DNA of 38,748 nt from Serratia marcescens (GCA_015548865.1 JADMXW010000033.1:1-38748), one strand, 5' to 3'; positions 1-10,175 are shown, numbered from the stretch's first letter. The notes: a model not told the origin generated them from the sequence alone. Program-made: numbers and translations.

Positions 1-511
1 GGTTTGGCGATTGATCAGATCGCACAATCCGGGCTGAGTTCCCTTTCAGTGATCTACTATTCCGCGCATCTATTTAGAACTAACAGAACGCAGCCTTATC
101 AGCGAAGGACCAGAAGTGGCGCAACGGTTACAGCAGTTACGCCAAGAGGGCATACATGTCGCTATTGATGATTTTGGCACCGGCCATTGTTCCCTTTCTT
201 ACTTGCAAAGCTTTCCACTCGACTATTTGAAAGTCGATCAGGGGTTTGTCCGCACCATATCATCGCAGGAAGAAGAAACGCCGATTTTGGATACCATTAT
301 CAGTCTTGCTCATCGGCTGAATTTGAAGATCGTGGCAGAGGGGGTGGAAACCTCGCGTCAGCTTCGCTACCTGACACAGCATGGGGTTGGCTACATTCAG
401 GGATTTTTGTATGCCAAACCCATGGATAATGAAAATTTTACCGTTTGGCAGCATTACCACGCCAAGCATAAGTTATCGCCTGGCGAAGAACATGTCTCGA
501 CGGTCCCCTAA
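1..511 (+). pseudogene. EAL-domain c-di-GMP phosphodiesterase, 3' part, frame disrupted
   Basis: The 5' end lies outside the window. From about base 65 the reading frame gives the C-terminal two thirds of an EAL domain: LELTER (metal-binding Glu), DDFGTG, DYLKVD, VAEGVET and GYIQGF are all present. It ends at a TAA at 509-511. Upstream, the matching EAL sequence (IDQIAQSGLSS, bases 10-42) is in a different frame. About 19 extra bases (43-61) and an in-frame TGA at 50-52 separate the two parts. A GTG at 116 could start only a domain fragment. The family hydrolyses c-di-GMP to pGpG; this copy probably does not, unless the 5' reading is a sequence error. It converges on the ail-like gene. Confidence 0.7.
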
Positions 512-522
512 GGGGAAATCAA

Positions 523-544
523 ACGCCGAAGTCAACTTCGGCGT
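523..544 (-). terminator. Hairpin between convergent EAL remnant and ail-like gene
   Basis: A perfect 9-bp stem (ACGCCGAAG paired with CTTCGGCGT) with loop TCAA lies 9 bp beyond the stop of the minus-strand porin gene and 11 bp beyond the EAL stop. Only short T stretches follow on the minus strand (TTTGATTT), so it is a weak, possibly bidirectional terminator. Confidence 0.6.
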
Positions 545-552
545 AATCAGGA

Positions 553-1089
553 TTAAAAGTGATAGCCAAGGCCAATATTGAATCCGTTGATTTTTACTTC
601 TCTGAATGTTGATCCTTCATAACCCACATCGATACTCCAGTTTGCTGCTGGCGCTATCTGAACACCGGCGCCATAGGCAAAACCAGACTCGTGGATCTTA
701 CCGGATACATAAACGCCTTTAGCATTTATTAATGATCCTTTCTCTTTACCATGCGCGGCACCGACTAAACCATAAAGGCTAATAAACTCATTGACGCGAT
801 AAGATGGGCCCACTAATAGCGAATAATATTTTAACTGCACTTTGCCTTTATCTCCATAATCATTAAATTTCTCAGTTCCATCCATATAGGTCAGCGAACT
901 GATAAAACCCAATGAATTCTCCGGCTGATAGTGATATTTCGCGGTGACACCGTGGATGTTTTTAAAACCATCCATCTTAGCATTAGAATAACCCAGACTG
1001 ACTGTCTGTGTATCCGCTTCAGCCATAGAACAACTGCCTATTGCGGCCAGCAACAGAGACAACGTTAATAAATTTTTATTGATATTCAC
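553..1089 (-). CDS. Ail/Lom/OmpX-family outer membrane beta-barrel protein
   Basis: The 178-residue product has an N-terminal signal peptide (MNINKNLLTLSLLLAAIGSCSMAEA, cleavage near residue 25). Alternating hydrophobic/polar strands follow, with the aromatic GLGYHF ending that terminates with Phe as in BamA-inserted barrels. Length and the YGLVGAAHGKEKG and FAYGAGVQI segments fit the eight-stranded Ail/Lom/OmpX family. Members act in adhesion, serum resistance or envelope stress; which role applies here cannot be read from sequence. The upstream 290 bases are very AT-rich. It is a single-gene unit ending at the hairpin at 523-544. Confidence 0.85.
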   Translation of the reverse strand: MNINKNLLTLSLLLAAIGSCSMAEADTQTVSLGYSNAKMDGFKNIHGVTAKYHYQPENSLGFISSLTYMDGTEKFNDYGDKGKVQLKYYSLLVGPSYRVNEFISLYGLVGAAHGKEKGSLINAKGVYVSGKIHESGFAYGAGVQIAPAANWSIDVGYEGSTFREVKINGFNIGLGYHF

Positions 1090-1300
1090 TTTTACACGCT
1101 CCTTTTATGGTCTGTATCATCCCAAAAACAGAGCGTAAAATGTCAGTTGATACTTTGCATGTAAATAAGCCAAACACCTTACTACAGAGCAAAAATAGCT
1201 ATTATCAATAAGTTATAAAATTTATTTATATTATATTTCAAGACAATAATCTTATTGATTATAATAAGTTAATTCTACAATAGAAAATTCTGAAAGAAAG

Positions 1301-1332
1301 TAAAAAAAACGGCAGATGAAGTCATCTACCGT
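1301..1332 (-). terminator. Intrinsic terminator of tRNA-Pro gene
   Basis: Read on the minus strand, an imperfect hairpin (ACGG.AGATGA with TCATCT.CCGT, one internal C/A mismatch, 2-nt loop) is followed by a run of eight T. It lies about 45 bp downstream of the tRNA 3' end. Confidence 0.8.
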
Positions 1333-1378
1333 TTATTTCAGCTTCGTCTAATACGCACCGAACAAAACTGAGGGAATT

Positions 1379-1455
1379 TGGTCGGCGAGAGAGGATTTGA
1401 ACCTCCGACCCACACGTCCCGAACGTGTTGCGCTACCAGGCTGCGCTACTCGCCG
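1379..1455 (-). tRNA. proK: tRNA-Pro (anticodon CGG)
   Basis: A 77-nt cloverleaf on the minus strand. The acceptor stem CGGCGAG pairs with CTCGCCG, the anticodon loop is TTCGGGA (anticodon CGG), the T-loop is TTCAAAT, and the 3' CCA is encoded. The body closely resembles E. coli proK, which also neighbours eptB, so synteny supports the identity. Confidence 0.96.
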
Positions 1456-1562
1456 AATGCGGGGCGCATCTTACTGCGCCCTCGAAAAAGCGTCAATCCC
1501 TTTTTGATAAAAGAGCACGCTCGGCGCGCTGTTGGCGCGAAAACGCACAGCCAACACCCTCA

Positions 1563-3242
1563 TCAACGCGGCAGTAACGCACACCAGTTATTGCTGGCAT
1601 TAATGCCGCCGTCAGATGAACGATAGCCGAGGCAGCCCAATATGGAATCAAACAATTCCTCATGGCGATGGGTGGTTCCCACGCGCTGCTGTGCTTTCAA
1701 CTGTTCAAACATTTGCGTATTTTGTGGTTGCGCCAAGAACTTATCTGACGCCCAGACCAGCATAGGGGAGCGGAACTGTTCCGGCGGTGCCACCTCGCGT
1801 GGGGTGCCGTGCAAGTGATAGTTTTCGTCTATCGATTCCCCATGATCCGAGGCATAAAACACCAGCGCCTTCTTGTCACGAACCTGATCCAACACGTTTT
1901 TAATAAATGTGTCGGTATACAACACACTGTTATCAAACGCGTTGATCAGTTGCTCACGCGAACAGGAAGCATCAACGCCCATACATTCGGGCTGATAGCG
2001 AGCATAACTGCGTGGGTAGCGCATCGAATAGAGATAATGGGAGCCTTTAGTGTGTAGGACGATCAAGTGCTTGCCTTGAGGATAGCGCGCTAACGAACGC
2101 TTTACCTCGTCGACCAATAACATGTCGTCGACAGATTTGCCTTCGTTATGTTCTTCGGAAGCGATCATCTCGCGAAATGAATAATTGTTGGCGTTGATGC
2201 TGTTATAGAACCAAACCTCACTTTGCATGGCGAATAGCTCTGAAGTGAATCCCAATGATCGCAGCACATTGAAAATATTTTGTTCTTTTAAAGTGCGTTG
2301 CGGATTGTTTTCAGCCCCGCCTTCACGTACGAACATACAACGCATGGAAAGCTTGGTTGAGGTATCACAAGACTGGCCGCGAAAGGCCACCAGATTGCGC
2401 TCTTTTGACAGTTCCGGCGTGGTGTCTCGCGGATAACCAAGTAACCCCATATGATCCCAGCGAGCAGTTTCCCCCAGAATAAAAATCACGTAGGTATCTT
2501 CAATTCCGGCAGGAGCCACATAGGTAAAATTTTTGGCAGGATCGAACAAGTCAGCAGCATCCTTGCTTTCGTCATATTGCGTATAAGCAAATAACCCCAG
2601 TGCCGATATCCAGTTAGATGGCAAATACGAATGTGCAATAACACCGCCATAGCTAGGTAAATCTATGTTGGTCCGTTTTTCCATGCGCTTTTGTTGGATT
2701 CCCATATATTCCATGGTGCCCCATACCAATGCGATGACAGCGAGTAATATCACCACTGGCGCTATCCGTTTTCCCGGCATTTTTAATTGTTCAATCAGGG
2801 TGTTACGCAAATCAGCTTTCCAGATTATCGCCAGAGGTATAGCGCTGACACACAGCGTCCAGACCATAAATTGCCAACCAATCACCTCCTTTGACAAATC
2901 GATATCGGTCGTCATCACTGCAGCAATAATGCCGTAACCAATAACCACATTAAAAAACGTCATGTAGTAACTGGCTGCAACAGAAACCAATACTAACAGA
3001 GAGGCGATTAATCGATAAAAATAGCGTCCTCCCAGTGAGAGTATCCGCATTAAGAAGAAGGTGAATAGTACACTGAGCGATAGTTCGATCAGTGCGGGCA
3101 TAAGTTTAGTAATAGCAGAGCCAGAAAGAGAGGCAACATCATCAAAACGGCGATAATAGACCGAGATGTTAAGAAACAATCCAATATATACTGCGAGAAA
3201 AAACGACAAAGCAGACTGCGAGAAAGAAGTAATCACCGACAT
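1563..3242 (-). CDS. eptB: Kdo2-lipid A phosphoethanolamine 7''-transferase EptB
   Basis: Inner-membrane enzyme (559 aa from this start) that moves phosphoethanolamine from phosphatidylethanolamine to the outer Kdo of LPS. About five N-terminal transmembrane segments (residues ~10-170) include the family stretch ASYYMTFFNVVIGYGIIAAVMTTDIDLSKEV-like region. The C-terminal periplasmic alkaline-phosphatase-type domain carries GETARWDHMG (Thr nucleophile), LHTKGSH and ASDHGES metal ligands. It matches E. coli EptB almost throughout, and proK adjacency agrees. An ATG at 3263 is in frame, but homology to the E. coli N-terminus (M-x-x-I-x-S-x-x-Q) and a GGAG about 10 nt upstream favour 3242. Confidence 0.95.
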   Translation of the reverse strand: MSVITSFSQSALSFFLAVYIGLFLNISVYYRRFDDVASLSGSAITKLMPALIELSLSVLFTFFLMRILSLGGRYFYRLIASLLVLVSVAASYYMTFFNVVIGYGIIAAVMTTDIDLSKEVIGWQFMVWTLCVSAIPLAIIWKADLRNTLIEQLKMPGKRIAPVVILLAVIALVWGTMEYMGIQQKRMEKRTNIDLPSYGGVIAHSYLPSNWISALGLFAYTQYDESKDAADLFDPAKNFTYVAPAGIEDTYVIFILGETARWDHMGLLGYPRDTTPELSKERNLVAFRGQSCDTSTKLSMRCMFVREGGAENNPQRTLKEQNIFNVLRSLGFTSELFAMQSEVWFYNSINANNYSFREMIASEEHNEGKSVDDMLLVDEVKRSLARYPQGKHLIVLHTKGSHYLYSMRYPRSYARYQPECMGVDASCSREQLINAFDNSVLYTDTFIKNVLDQVRDKKALVFYASDHGESIDENYHLHGTPREVAPPEQFRSPMLVWASDKFLAQPQNTQMFEQLKAQQRVGTTHRHEELFDSILGCLGYRSSDGGINASNNWCALLPR

Positions 3243-3455
3243 ATTGCTGTGGCTCCAGCACAAACTGTTGCATCTTTAAAAAAATTAGGACACAGGAATA
3301 ATTGATGAGTTCATGAATGATATACTTTTTTAACTATCTCCTTCATTGCTGCAAACACCATTTTGTTATACTTAAACGTATCTAATGATTTCAATCGAGA
3401 GCTTGACAGCACATCACGTCCTCCGTAAACGATAACACAAGCGCTCGATAGTCTT
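3243..3455. other. AT-rich intergenic region upstream of eptB
   Basis: This stretch holds the eptB upstream region. I see no convincing promoter pair, RNA or repeat. A 27-codon plus-strand frame starting just beyond it (ATG at 3480) has no good ribosome binding site. Confidence 0.4.
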
Positions 3456-3779
3456 TTACCGTCGTAGTGAGATTTTATGAATACAGCGGATCGTTTTCGT
3501 CCCCTGCTTAATCCAGCGCGTTATTATTTTTACCATTTGAAAAGAGTGTGGGTGAGGTAATGGCTTTTTTGTCGACTCCGGCGCTAAATAAAGTGTTTTA
3601 TCCAGCCGTTGCCGCCAGGAATAACGATCCCAGCATACAGAAAAACGCGTTTCCTGAACCACATGCGTTACCGCCCGCACAGCGGGATCGGATATCGACG
3701 TTCGTACCAGTATTATCAATGATTGCAGCAGTACCAGGAAGAACAGCATCGTGCCGTAATGCAGAACCGATTGTCTCAT
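3456..3779 (-). CDS. Uncertain small protein with N-terminal membrane segment
   Basis: A 107-codon frame preceded by AAAGGA and a 7-nt spacer before ATG. The N-terminus has one strongly hydrophobic span (MLFFLVLLQSLIILV, residues 11-25), then a basic, low-complexity tail that looks unlike a folded protein. I recognise no family. It is divergent from gmk. Only the first 50 or so residues look protein-like, so it may be a small membrane peptide with a spurious extension, or not a gene. Confidence 0.25.
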   Translation of the reverse strand: MRQSVLHYGTMLFFLVLLQSLIILVRTSISDPAVRAVTHVVQETRFSVCWDRYSWRQRLDKTLYLAPESTKKPLPHPHSFQMVKIITRWIKQGTKTIRCIHKISLRR

Positions 3780-3918
3780 AAGCGCATCCTTTACGTTTCT
3801 GTCGTTATGCTTGCACACACCAAAACGCCTCAGAAACCAAAAAACGCGCGAAAAATACTTATCACATGAAAATTTAAGCAAACTATCGAAAGCGATCACG
3901 AATCAGGTCATCACATGA

Positions 3919-4653
<735 letters not shown>

Positions 4654-4706
4654 CGTCACTTTCAGTATGATGCGCAGTCATTTTATTTCCTGTGGAGTAG
4701 CACATT

Positions 4707-4982
4707 ATGGCACGCGTAACTGTTCAAGACGCTGTAGAGAAAATTGGTAACCGTTTTGACCTGGTGTTGGTCGCTGCTCGCCGCGCCCGCCAGATGCAAG
4801 CAGGCGGAAAAGATCCGCTGGTTCCTGAAGAGAACGACAAATACACCGTTATCGCGCTGCGCGAGATCGAAGAAGGTCTGATCAACAACCAGATTCTGGA
4901 TGTACGTGAGCGTCAGGAACAGCAAGAGCAAGAAGCCGCAGAAATCCAAGCGGTCACCGCGATTGCTGAAGGTCGTCGTTAA
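4707..4982 (+). CDS. rpoZ: RNA polymerase omega subunit
   Basis: 91 aa, the same length as E. coli omega, with [20 protein letters not shown] at the N-terminus and the charged Gln/Glu tail. Omega helps beta-prime assembly and forms part of one ppGpp site on RNA polymerase, matching its position just before spoT. A good GGAG lies 11 nt before ATG. A TATGAT in the 53-bp gap after gmk (about 4664) could give a separate promoter. Confidence 0.97.
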   Translation: MARVTVQDAVEKIGNRFDLVLVAARRARQMQAGGKDPLVPEENDKYTVIALREIEEGLINNQILDVRERQEQQEQEAAEIQAVTAIAEGRR

Positions 4983-5000
4983 TCTCACAGCGGATCGCCT

Positions 5001-7103
5001 TTGTATATCTTCGAAAGCCTCAATCTGCTGATTCAGCGCTATCTGCCGGAAGACCAGATCAAGCGCCTTCAGCAGGCTTATATCGTTGCACGTGATGCTC
5101 ACGAGGGGCAGACACGCTCCAGCGGTGAACCCTACATCACTCATCCCGTCGCCGTAGCGTGCATTTTGGCGGAGATGCGTCTTGATTATGAGACGCTGAT
5201 GGCGGCGCTGTTGCATGACACCATCGAAGATACACCCACCACCTATCAGGATATTGAACAACAATTCGGCAAAAGCGTCGCCGAACTGGTAGATGGTGTC
5301 TCGAAGCTGGATAAGCTGAAATTTCGCGACAAGAAAGAAGCGCAGGCAGAGAACTTCCGTAAGATGATTATGGCGATGGTGCAGGATATCCGCGTCATTC
5401 TCATCAAACTGGCTGACCGCACACATAACATGCGCACGTTGGGATCGCTACGCCCCGATAAACGCCGTCGCATTGCGCGCGAAACGTTGGAAATCTACAG
5501 CCCGCTGGCACACCGTTTAGGTATCCATCATCTGAAAACTGAGTTGGAAGAACTGGGTTTTGAGGCGCTGTATCCAAACCGCTACCGGGTGATCAAAGAA
5601 GTCGTCAAAGCTGCACGCGGCAACCGCAAGGAAATGATTCAAAAAATCCTTTCCGAAATTGAAGGGCGGCTGAACGAAGCAGGTATTCCTTGCCGCGTCA
5701 GCGGACGCGAAAAGCACCTCTATTCCATCTATTGCAAAATGCACCTGAAAGAACAGCGTTTTCACTCCATCATGGATATTTACGCGTTTCGGGTAATCGT
5801 TAAAGAGCTGGATACCTGCTATCGCGTTCTGGGACAGGTGCACAGCTTGTACAAACCGCGTCCCGGTCGCGTCAAAGATTACATCGCCATTCCGAAGGCT
5901 AACGGCTATCAATCGCTGCATACCTCGTTGATTGGGCCACACGGCGTGCCGGTAGAAGTGCAGATTCGTACGGAAGATATGGATCAGATGGCCGAGATGG
6001 GTGTAGCGGCACATTGGGCTTACAAAGAAGGCGAAAGCAGCACCACAGCACAAGTACGCGCTCAGCGCTGGATGCAAAGCTTGTTGGAGCTACAACAAAG
6101 TGCAGGTAGCTCGTTCGAGTTTATCGAGAGTGTCAAATCCGATCTCTTCCCGGATGAAATGTACGTATTTACCCCAGAAGGACGCATCATAGAACTTCCT
6201 GCTGGAGCGACACCGGTCGATTTTGCCTACGCAGTACATACTGATATTGGTCATGCCTGCGTCGGCGCGCGCGTAGACAGACAGCCTTATCCGCTTTCCC
6301 AGTCCCTCAATAGCGGGCAGACGGTAGAGATTATTACAGCACCGGGCGCTCGTCCCAATGCAGCCTGGTTGAACTTTGTCGTCAGTTCGCGCGCACGCGC
6401 CAAGATTCGCCAAATGCTGAAGAATCTCAAGCGCGACGATTCGGTGAGCCTTGGGCGTCGTTTGCTGAACCACGCGTTGGGTAATGGCAGAAAACTCAGC
6501 GATATTCCGCAAAAGAGCATCCAGCTTGAACTTGACCGCATGAAGCTCGCGACGCTGGATGACCTGCTGGCCGAAATTGGACTCGGTAACGCCATGAGCG
6601 TAGTGGTGGCGAAAAATCTGCTGGATGAACAGCCATTACAACAAGAACACACCGGTTTGCGCAAACTGCCAATCAAAGGCGCAGATGGTGTGCTGATTAC
6701 CTTTGCCAAATGCTGCCGTCCGATCCCCGGAGATCCCATCGTGGCACACGTTAGTCCCGGCAAGGGCTTGGTTATCCACCATGAATCTTGTCGTAATATT
6801 CGCGGCTACCAGAAAGAGCCAGAAAAATTCATGGCCGTCGAATGGGATAAGGTTACTGAACAAGAGTTTATCGCTGAGATTAAAGTCGACATGTTCAACC
6901 ATCAGGGGGCATTGGCCAACCTGACCGCAGCGATTAATGCCGCCAACTCCAATATCCAGAGCATCAATACGGAAGAGCGAGATGGTCGCGTCTATAGCGC
7001 TTTTATCCGTTTGACCACGCGCGATCGGGTACATCTGGCTAACGTCATGCGTAAAATTCGCGTGATGCCTGATGTCATTAAAGTGACCCGTAATCGCAAC
7101 TGA
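5001..7103 (+). CDS. spoT: Bifunctional (p)ppGpp hydrolase/synthetase SpoT
   Basis: 700 aa. The N-terminal HD hydrolase domain has LLHDTIED (His72-Asp73), the synthetase-like domain has GREKHLYSIYCKM, the TGS domain begins near FTPEGRIIELPAGATPVDFAYAVH, and an ACT domain lies at the C-terminus. The start is TTG at 5001, 18 bp after rpoZ, as in E. coli. The product begins MYIFESLN against E. coli MYLFESLN. It is two residues shorter than E. coli SpoT because of small differences around EGESSTTAQ and before the LPIKGADG segment. It degrades and makes ppGpp during starvation. Confidence 0.97.
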   Translation: MYIFESLNLLIQRYLPEDQIKRLQQAYIVARDAHEGQTRSSGEPYITHPVAVACILAEMRLDYETLMAALLHDTIEDTPTTYQDIEQQFGKSVAELVDGVSKLDKLKFRDKKEAQAENFRKMIMAMVQDIRVILIKLADRTHNMRTLGSLRPDKRRRIARETLEIYSPLAHRLGIHHLKTELEELGFEALYPNRYRVIKEVVKAARGNRKEMIQKILSEIEGRLNEAGIPCRVSGREKHLYSIYCKMHLKEQRFHSIMDIYAFRVIVKELDTCYRVLGQVHSLYKPRPGRVKDYIAIPKANGYQSLHTSLIGPHGVPVEVQIRTEDMDQMAEMGVAAHWAYKEGESSTTAQVRAQRWMQSLLELQQSAGSSFEFIESVKSDLFPDEMYVFTPEGRIIELPAGATPVDFAYAVHTDIGHACVGARVDRQPYPLSQSLNSGQTVEIITAPGARPNAAWLNFVVSSRARAKIRQMLKNLKRDDSVSLGRRLLNHALGNGRKLSDIPQKSIQLELDRMKLATLDDLLAEIGLGNAMSVVVAKNLLDEQPLQQEHTGLRKLPIKGADGVLITFAKCCRPIPGDPIVAHVSPGKGLVIHHESCRNIRGYQKEPEKFMAVEWDKVTEQEFIAEIKVDMFNHQGALANLTAAINAANSNIQSINTEERDGRVYSAFIRLTTRDRVHLANVMRKIRVMPDVIKVTRNRN

Positions 7104-7177
7104 TTACCTCCGTATCTGTGATAGCCCTGACGATCCCGGTTGCGAAAATAGCATCGGGATAACGCAAGAGACATCGT

Positions 7178-7870
7178 ATGACACCAGAACGCTACGCCCG
7201 CATCAAAGAGATGCTGACCAGCCGTCAACCTGATTTGACAGTGTGTATGGAGCAGGTGCACAAACCCCACAACATTTCCGCTGTTATTCGCACCGCCGAT
7301 GCCGTCGGCGTACACGAAGTTCATGCGGTTTGGCCCACCAGCCGCATGCGCACACTGGTGTCATCGGCGGCAGGCAGCAACAGTTGGGTACAGGTTAAAA
7401 CGCATCGCACGATTGCTGATGCCGTTACGCATTTAAAAACCCAAGGCATGCAAATTCTGGCGACCAACCTTTCCGCCAAGGCGGTAGATTTTCGCGAGGT
7501 CGATTACACTCGACCGACCTGCATTCTGCTCGGTCAGGAAAAAACCGGCATCACCCAAGAAGCGCTCTCGCTGGCCGATCAGGATATCATTATTCCCATG
7601 ATCGGCATGGTGCAATCTCTGAACGTCTCCGTCGCCTCTGCGCTGATTCTTTACGAAGCTCAGCGCCAGCGTCAGAATGCGGGTATGTACCAACGGGAAG
7701 TGGGTATGCTTGATGACGATGAGCAACAGCGCTTGTTGTTTGAAGGGGGCTATCCCGTGCTGGCGCGCGTGGCGAAGCGGAAAAAACTGCCCCGCCCGCT
7801 AATCGACAATCAGGGCCAGGTTGTTGCCGACACGGCGTGGTGGGCGGCAATGCAATCCGCCGCCGAATAG
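7178..7870 (+). CDS. trmH: tRNA (guanosine-18-2'-O)-methyltransferase
   Basis: 230 aa SPOUT-family methylase. The three knot motifs are visible: NISAVIRTADAVGV (catalytic Arg region), ILLGQEKTGI and IPMIGMVQSLNVSVASALILYEA. It methylates G18 in the tRNA D-loop using S-adenosylmethionine. A C-terminal SpoU-type extension (RVAKRKKLPRP) is present. It sits 74 bp after spoT with a weak AAGAGA ribosome site and 11 bp before recG, so probably in one transcript. Confidence 0.95.
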   Translation: MTPERYARIKEMLTSRQPDLTVCMEQVHKPHNISAVIRTADAVGVHEVHAVWPTSRMRTLVSSAAGSNSWVQVKTHRTIADAVTHLKTQGMQILATNLSAKAVDFREVDYTRPTCILLGQEKTGITQEALSLADQDIIIPMIGMVQSLNVSVASALILYEAQRQRQNAGMYQREVGMLDDDEQQRLLFEGGYPVLARVAKRKKLPRPLIDNQGQVVADTAWWAAMQSAAE

Positions 7871-7881
7871 CGAGATAACCG

Positions 7882-9966
7882 ATGAAAAGCCACCTGCTGA
7901 ATAACCAACCGTTGAACACCCTCACGGGCGTCGGTGCCAGTCAGGCGGCTAAACTCGCACGCCTCGGGTTGGAAACCGTACAGGATGTGCTGCTGCACCT
8001 GCCGCTACGTTATGAAGATCGCACCCACCTTTATGCTATTGGCGATCTGCTGCCCGGCATCTATGCCACTGTGGAAGGAGAGGTGTTGCGCAACGATATC
8101 GTTTTTGGCCGTAAACGCATGCTGACTTGCCAGATCAGCGATGGCAGCGGCGTACTAACGATGCGCTTCTTCAACTTCAATGCCGCAATGAAAAATAGTC
8201 TGGCGCCAGGACAGCACGTTATCGCTTATGGTGAAATCAAACGCGGCAAAAACGGCGCAGAGATTATCCACCCTGAATACCGCGTTCAGGGCGATGCGCA
8301 GCAATCTGTCGAATTACAAGAATCCCTGACACCTGTTTACCCAACCACGGAAGGCGTTCGTCAAGCCACACTGCGCAAATTAACCGATCAGGCACTAGAG
8401 CGTCTGGATGCGCAACCTATAGAAGAGCTGCTGCCACAGGAGTTAAGCCGGGGCATGATCGGGCTGCCTGAAGCGTTACATATATTGCACCGTCCTCCGG
8501 CTGGCACCCAACTGAGTGAGCTTGAACACGGTAAACACCCAGCGCAAAAGCGTTTAATCATGGAAGAGCTTCTGGCTCATCACCTGAGCATGCTGGCAGT
8601 ACGCGCCGGTGCACAGCGTCATCGTGCCCTCTCTTTGTCAGCACAGAACGCGTTAAAAACGCGGCTATTGGCAGCCCTCCCGTTCGCACTGACTCAGGCG
8701 CAAACCCGCGTAGTTCAAGAAATTGAAGCCGACATGGAAAAACCTTTCCCCATGATGCGCCTGGTACAAGGCGATGTCGGGTCAGGAAAAACGCTGGTTG
8801 CTGCACTGGCGGCACTGCGCGCCATCGCTAACGGTAAACAGGTGGCACTAATGGCACCCACGGAGCTGCTGGCAGAGCAACATGCCATCAACTTTCGTCA
8901 TTGGTTCGAACCTCTGGGCATTGAGGTCGGCTGGTTAGCTGGCAAGCAAAAGGGCAAAGCCCGCGTAGCGCAGCAAGAGGCCATCGCCAGTGGCCAGGTC
9001 AGTATGATCGTGGGCACTCATGCCATTTTTCAGCAGCAGGTGCAATTTAGTGGGTTAGCACTGGTGATCATTGATGAGCAACACCGCTTCGGTGTGCATC
9101 AACGATTGGCGCTGTGGGAAAAAGGAGTGGAACAGGGCTTTCATCCCCATCAATTAATCATGACGGCAACGCCCATTCCTCGCACACTGGCGATGACCGC
9201 CTATGCGGATCTGGATACGTCAGTCATCGATGAGTTACCGCCCGGCAGAACACCTGTCACAACGGTCGCCATCCCCGATTCTCGCCGTGAAGATATCATC
9301 ACCCGCGTCGATCGTGCCTGCAGGGAAGAAGGGCGTCAGGCCTATTGGGTCTGTACGCTGATTGAGGAGTCCGACTTGCTGGAAGCACAAGCCGCTGAAG
9401 CCACCTGCGAAGGGCTGAAGGCCGCGCTGCCAGACCTGAGAATTGGATTGGTACATGGGCGGATGAAACCGCAAGAGAAACAGGCGGTGATGCAGGCTTT
9501 CAAACAGGGTGAACTGCAACTGCTGGTGGCAACCACGGTTATTGAAGTGGGCGTGGATGTGCCAAACGCCAGCCTGATGATCGTCGAGAACCCGGAGCGG
9601 CTAGGGTTAGCACAATTACACCAGTTACGCGGACGCGTCGGGCGTGGAGCTATTGCCTCTCATTGCGTGTTGCTCTATAAAACGCCGCTAAGTAAAACCG
9701 CCCAACAGCGCTTGCAGGTCATGCGCGACAGCAACGACGGTTTCGTCATTGCGCAACGGGATTTAGAAATTCGCGGCCCTGGCGAACTTCTGGGTACACG
9801 GCAAACCGGCAGCGCCGAATTTAAAGTGGCGGATTTGCTGCGTGACCAGGCACTCATTCCCGAAGTACAGCGCGTAGCACGCCACCTTCATGCCCACTAT
9901 CCCGAACACGCAAAAGCGCTGATTGAACGCTGGTTACCGGAGCGGGTGCGCTATACCAATGCCTAG
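7882..9966 (+). CDS. recG: ATP-dependent DNA helicase RecG
   Basis: 694 aa (E. coli 693). An N-terminal wedge/OB region precedes two RecA-like lobes: Walker A GDVGSGKT (about residue 297), Walker B variant IIDEQHRFG, motif III TATPIPRT, and motif VI QLRGRVGRG followed by the C-terminal TRG element. RecG reverses stalled forks and branch-migrates Holliday junctions. Starts 11 bp after trmH. No strong terminator follows: a short GCCC/GGGC hairpin near 10000 has no T-run. Confidence 0.97.
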   Translation: MKSHLLNNQPLNTLTGVGASQAAKLARLGLETVQDVLLHLPLRYEDRTHLYAIGDLLPGIYATVEGEVLRNDIVFGRKRMLTCQISDGSGVLTMRFFNFNAAMKNSLAPGQHVIAYGEIKRGKNGAEIIHPEYRVQGDAQQSVELQESLTPVYPTTEGVRQATLRKLTDQALERLDAQPIEELLPQELSRGMIGLPEALHILHRPPAGTQLSELEHGKHPAQKRLIMEELLAHHLSMLAVRAGAQRHRALSLSAQNALKTRLLAALPFALTQAQTRVVQEIEADMEKPFPMMRLVQGDVGSGKTLVAALAALRAIANGKQVALMAPTELLAEQHAINFRHWFEPLGIEVGWLAGKQKGKARVAQQEAIASGQVSMIVGTHAIFQQQVQFSGLALVIIDEQHRFGVHQRLALWEKGVEQGFHPHQLIMTATPIPRTLAMTAYADLDTSVIDELPPGRTPVTTVAIPDSRREDIITRVDRACREEGRQAYWVCTLIEESDLLEAQAAEATCEGLKAALPDLRIGLVHGRMKPQEKQAVMQAFKQGELQLLVATTVIEVGVDVPNASLMIVENPERLGLAQLHQLRGRVGRGAIASHCVLLYKTPLSKTAQQRLQVMRDSNDGFVIAQRDLEIRGPGELLGTRQTGSAEFKVADLLRDQALIPEVQRVARHLHAHYPEHAKALIERWLPERVRYTNA

Positions 9967-10149
9967 AGCCCACGCGCGCGCCGCACGTAGAGAATAGCCC
10001 CCTAAAGGGCAGCAAGTGTCAGTAAAGTCGCACCAACAATGAAGCGTGAATTGCACATCACTACGCCAAAACATCGACGTTTTTTCACACATTGATAACG
10101 CGATATTCAACAAACCTCCATGGTTCTCAGGAACGCCACAAGATTGTTT

Positions 10150-10175
10150 TATAATCGTTTCGCAAACGATTGCTT
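10150..10175 (+). promoter_or_regulatory. xanP promoter -10 with PurR-type operator
   Basis: TATAAT at 10150-10155 is followed at 10160-10175 by a 16-bp palindrome, TCGCAAACGATTGCTT. It matches all fixed positions of the PurR consensus (ANGCAANCGNTTNCNT) except the first. The operator would cover the transcription start and block initiation when PurR binds with hypoxanthine or guanine. The -35 is poor. Confidence 0.65.

Noticed and set aside
1090-1300. Possible PhoP-type direct repeat and promoter upstream of the ail-like gene
   Set aside because: Only one half-site fits GTTTA spacing and no -35/-10 pair has acceptable spacing.
3480-3563. 27-codon plus-strand frame MNTADRFRPLLNP...
   Set aside because: Weak ribosome site and no recognised homologue; too short to support.
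4683-5426. 247-codon minus-strand frame over rpoZ/spoT
   Set aside because: Antisense to two highly conserved genes, with no family resemblance and no ribosome site; a reverse-frame shadow.
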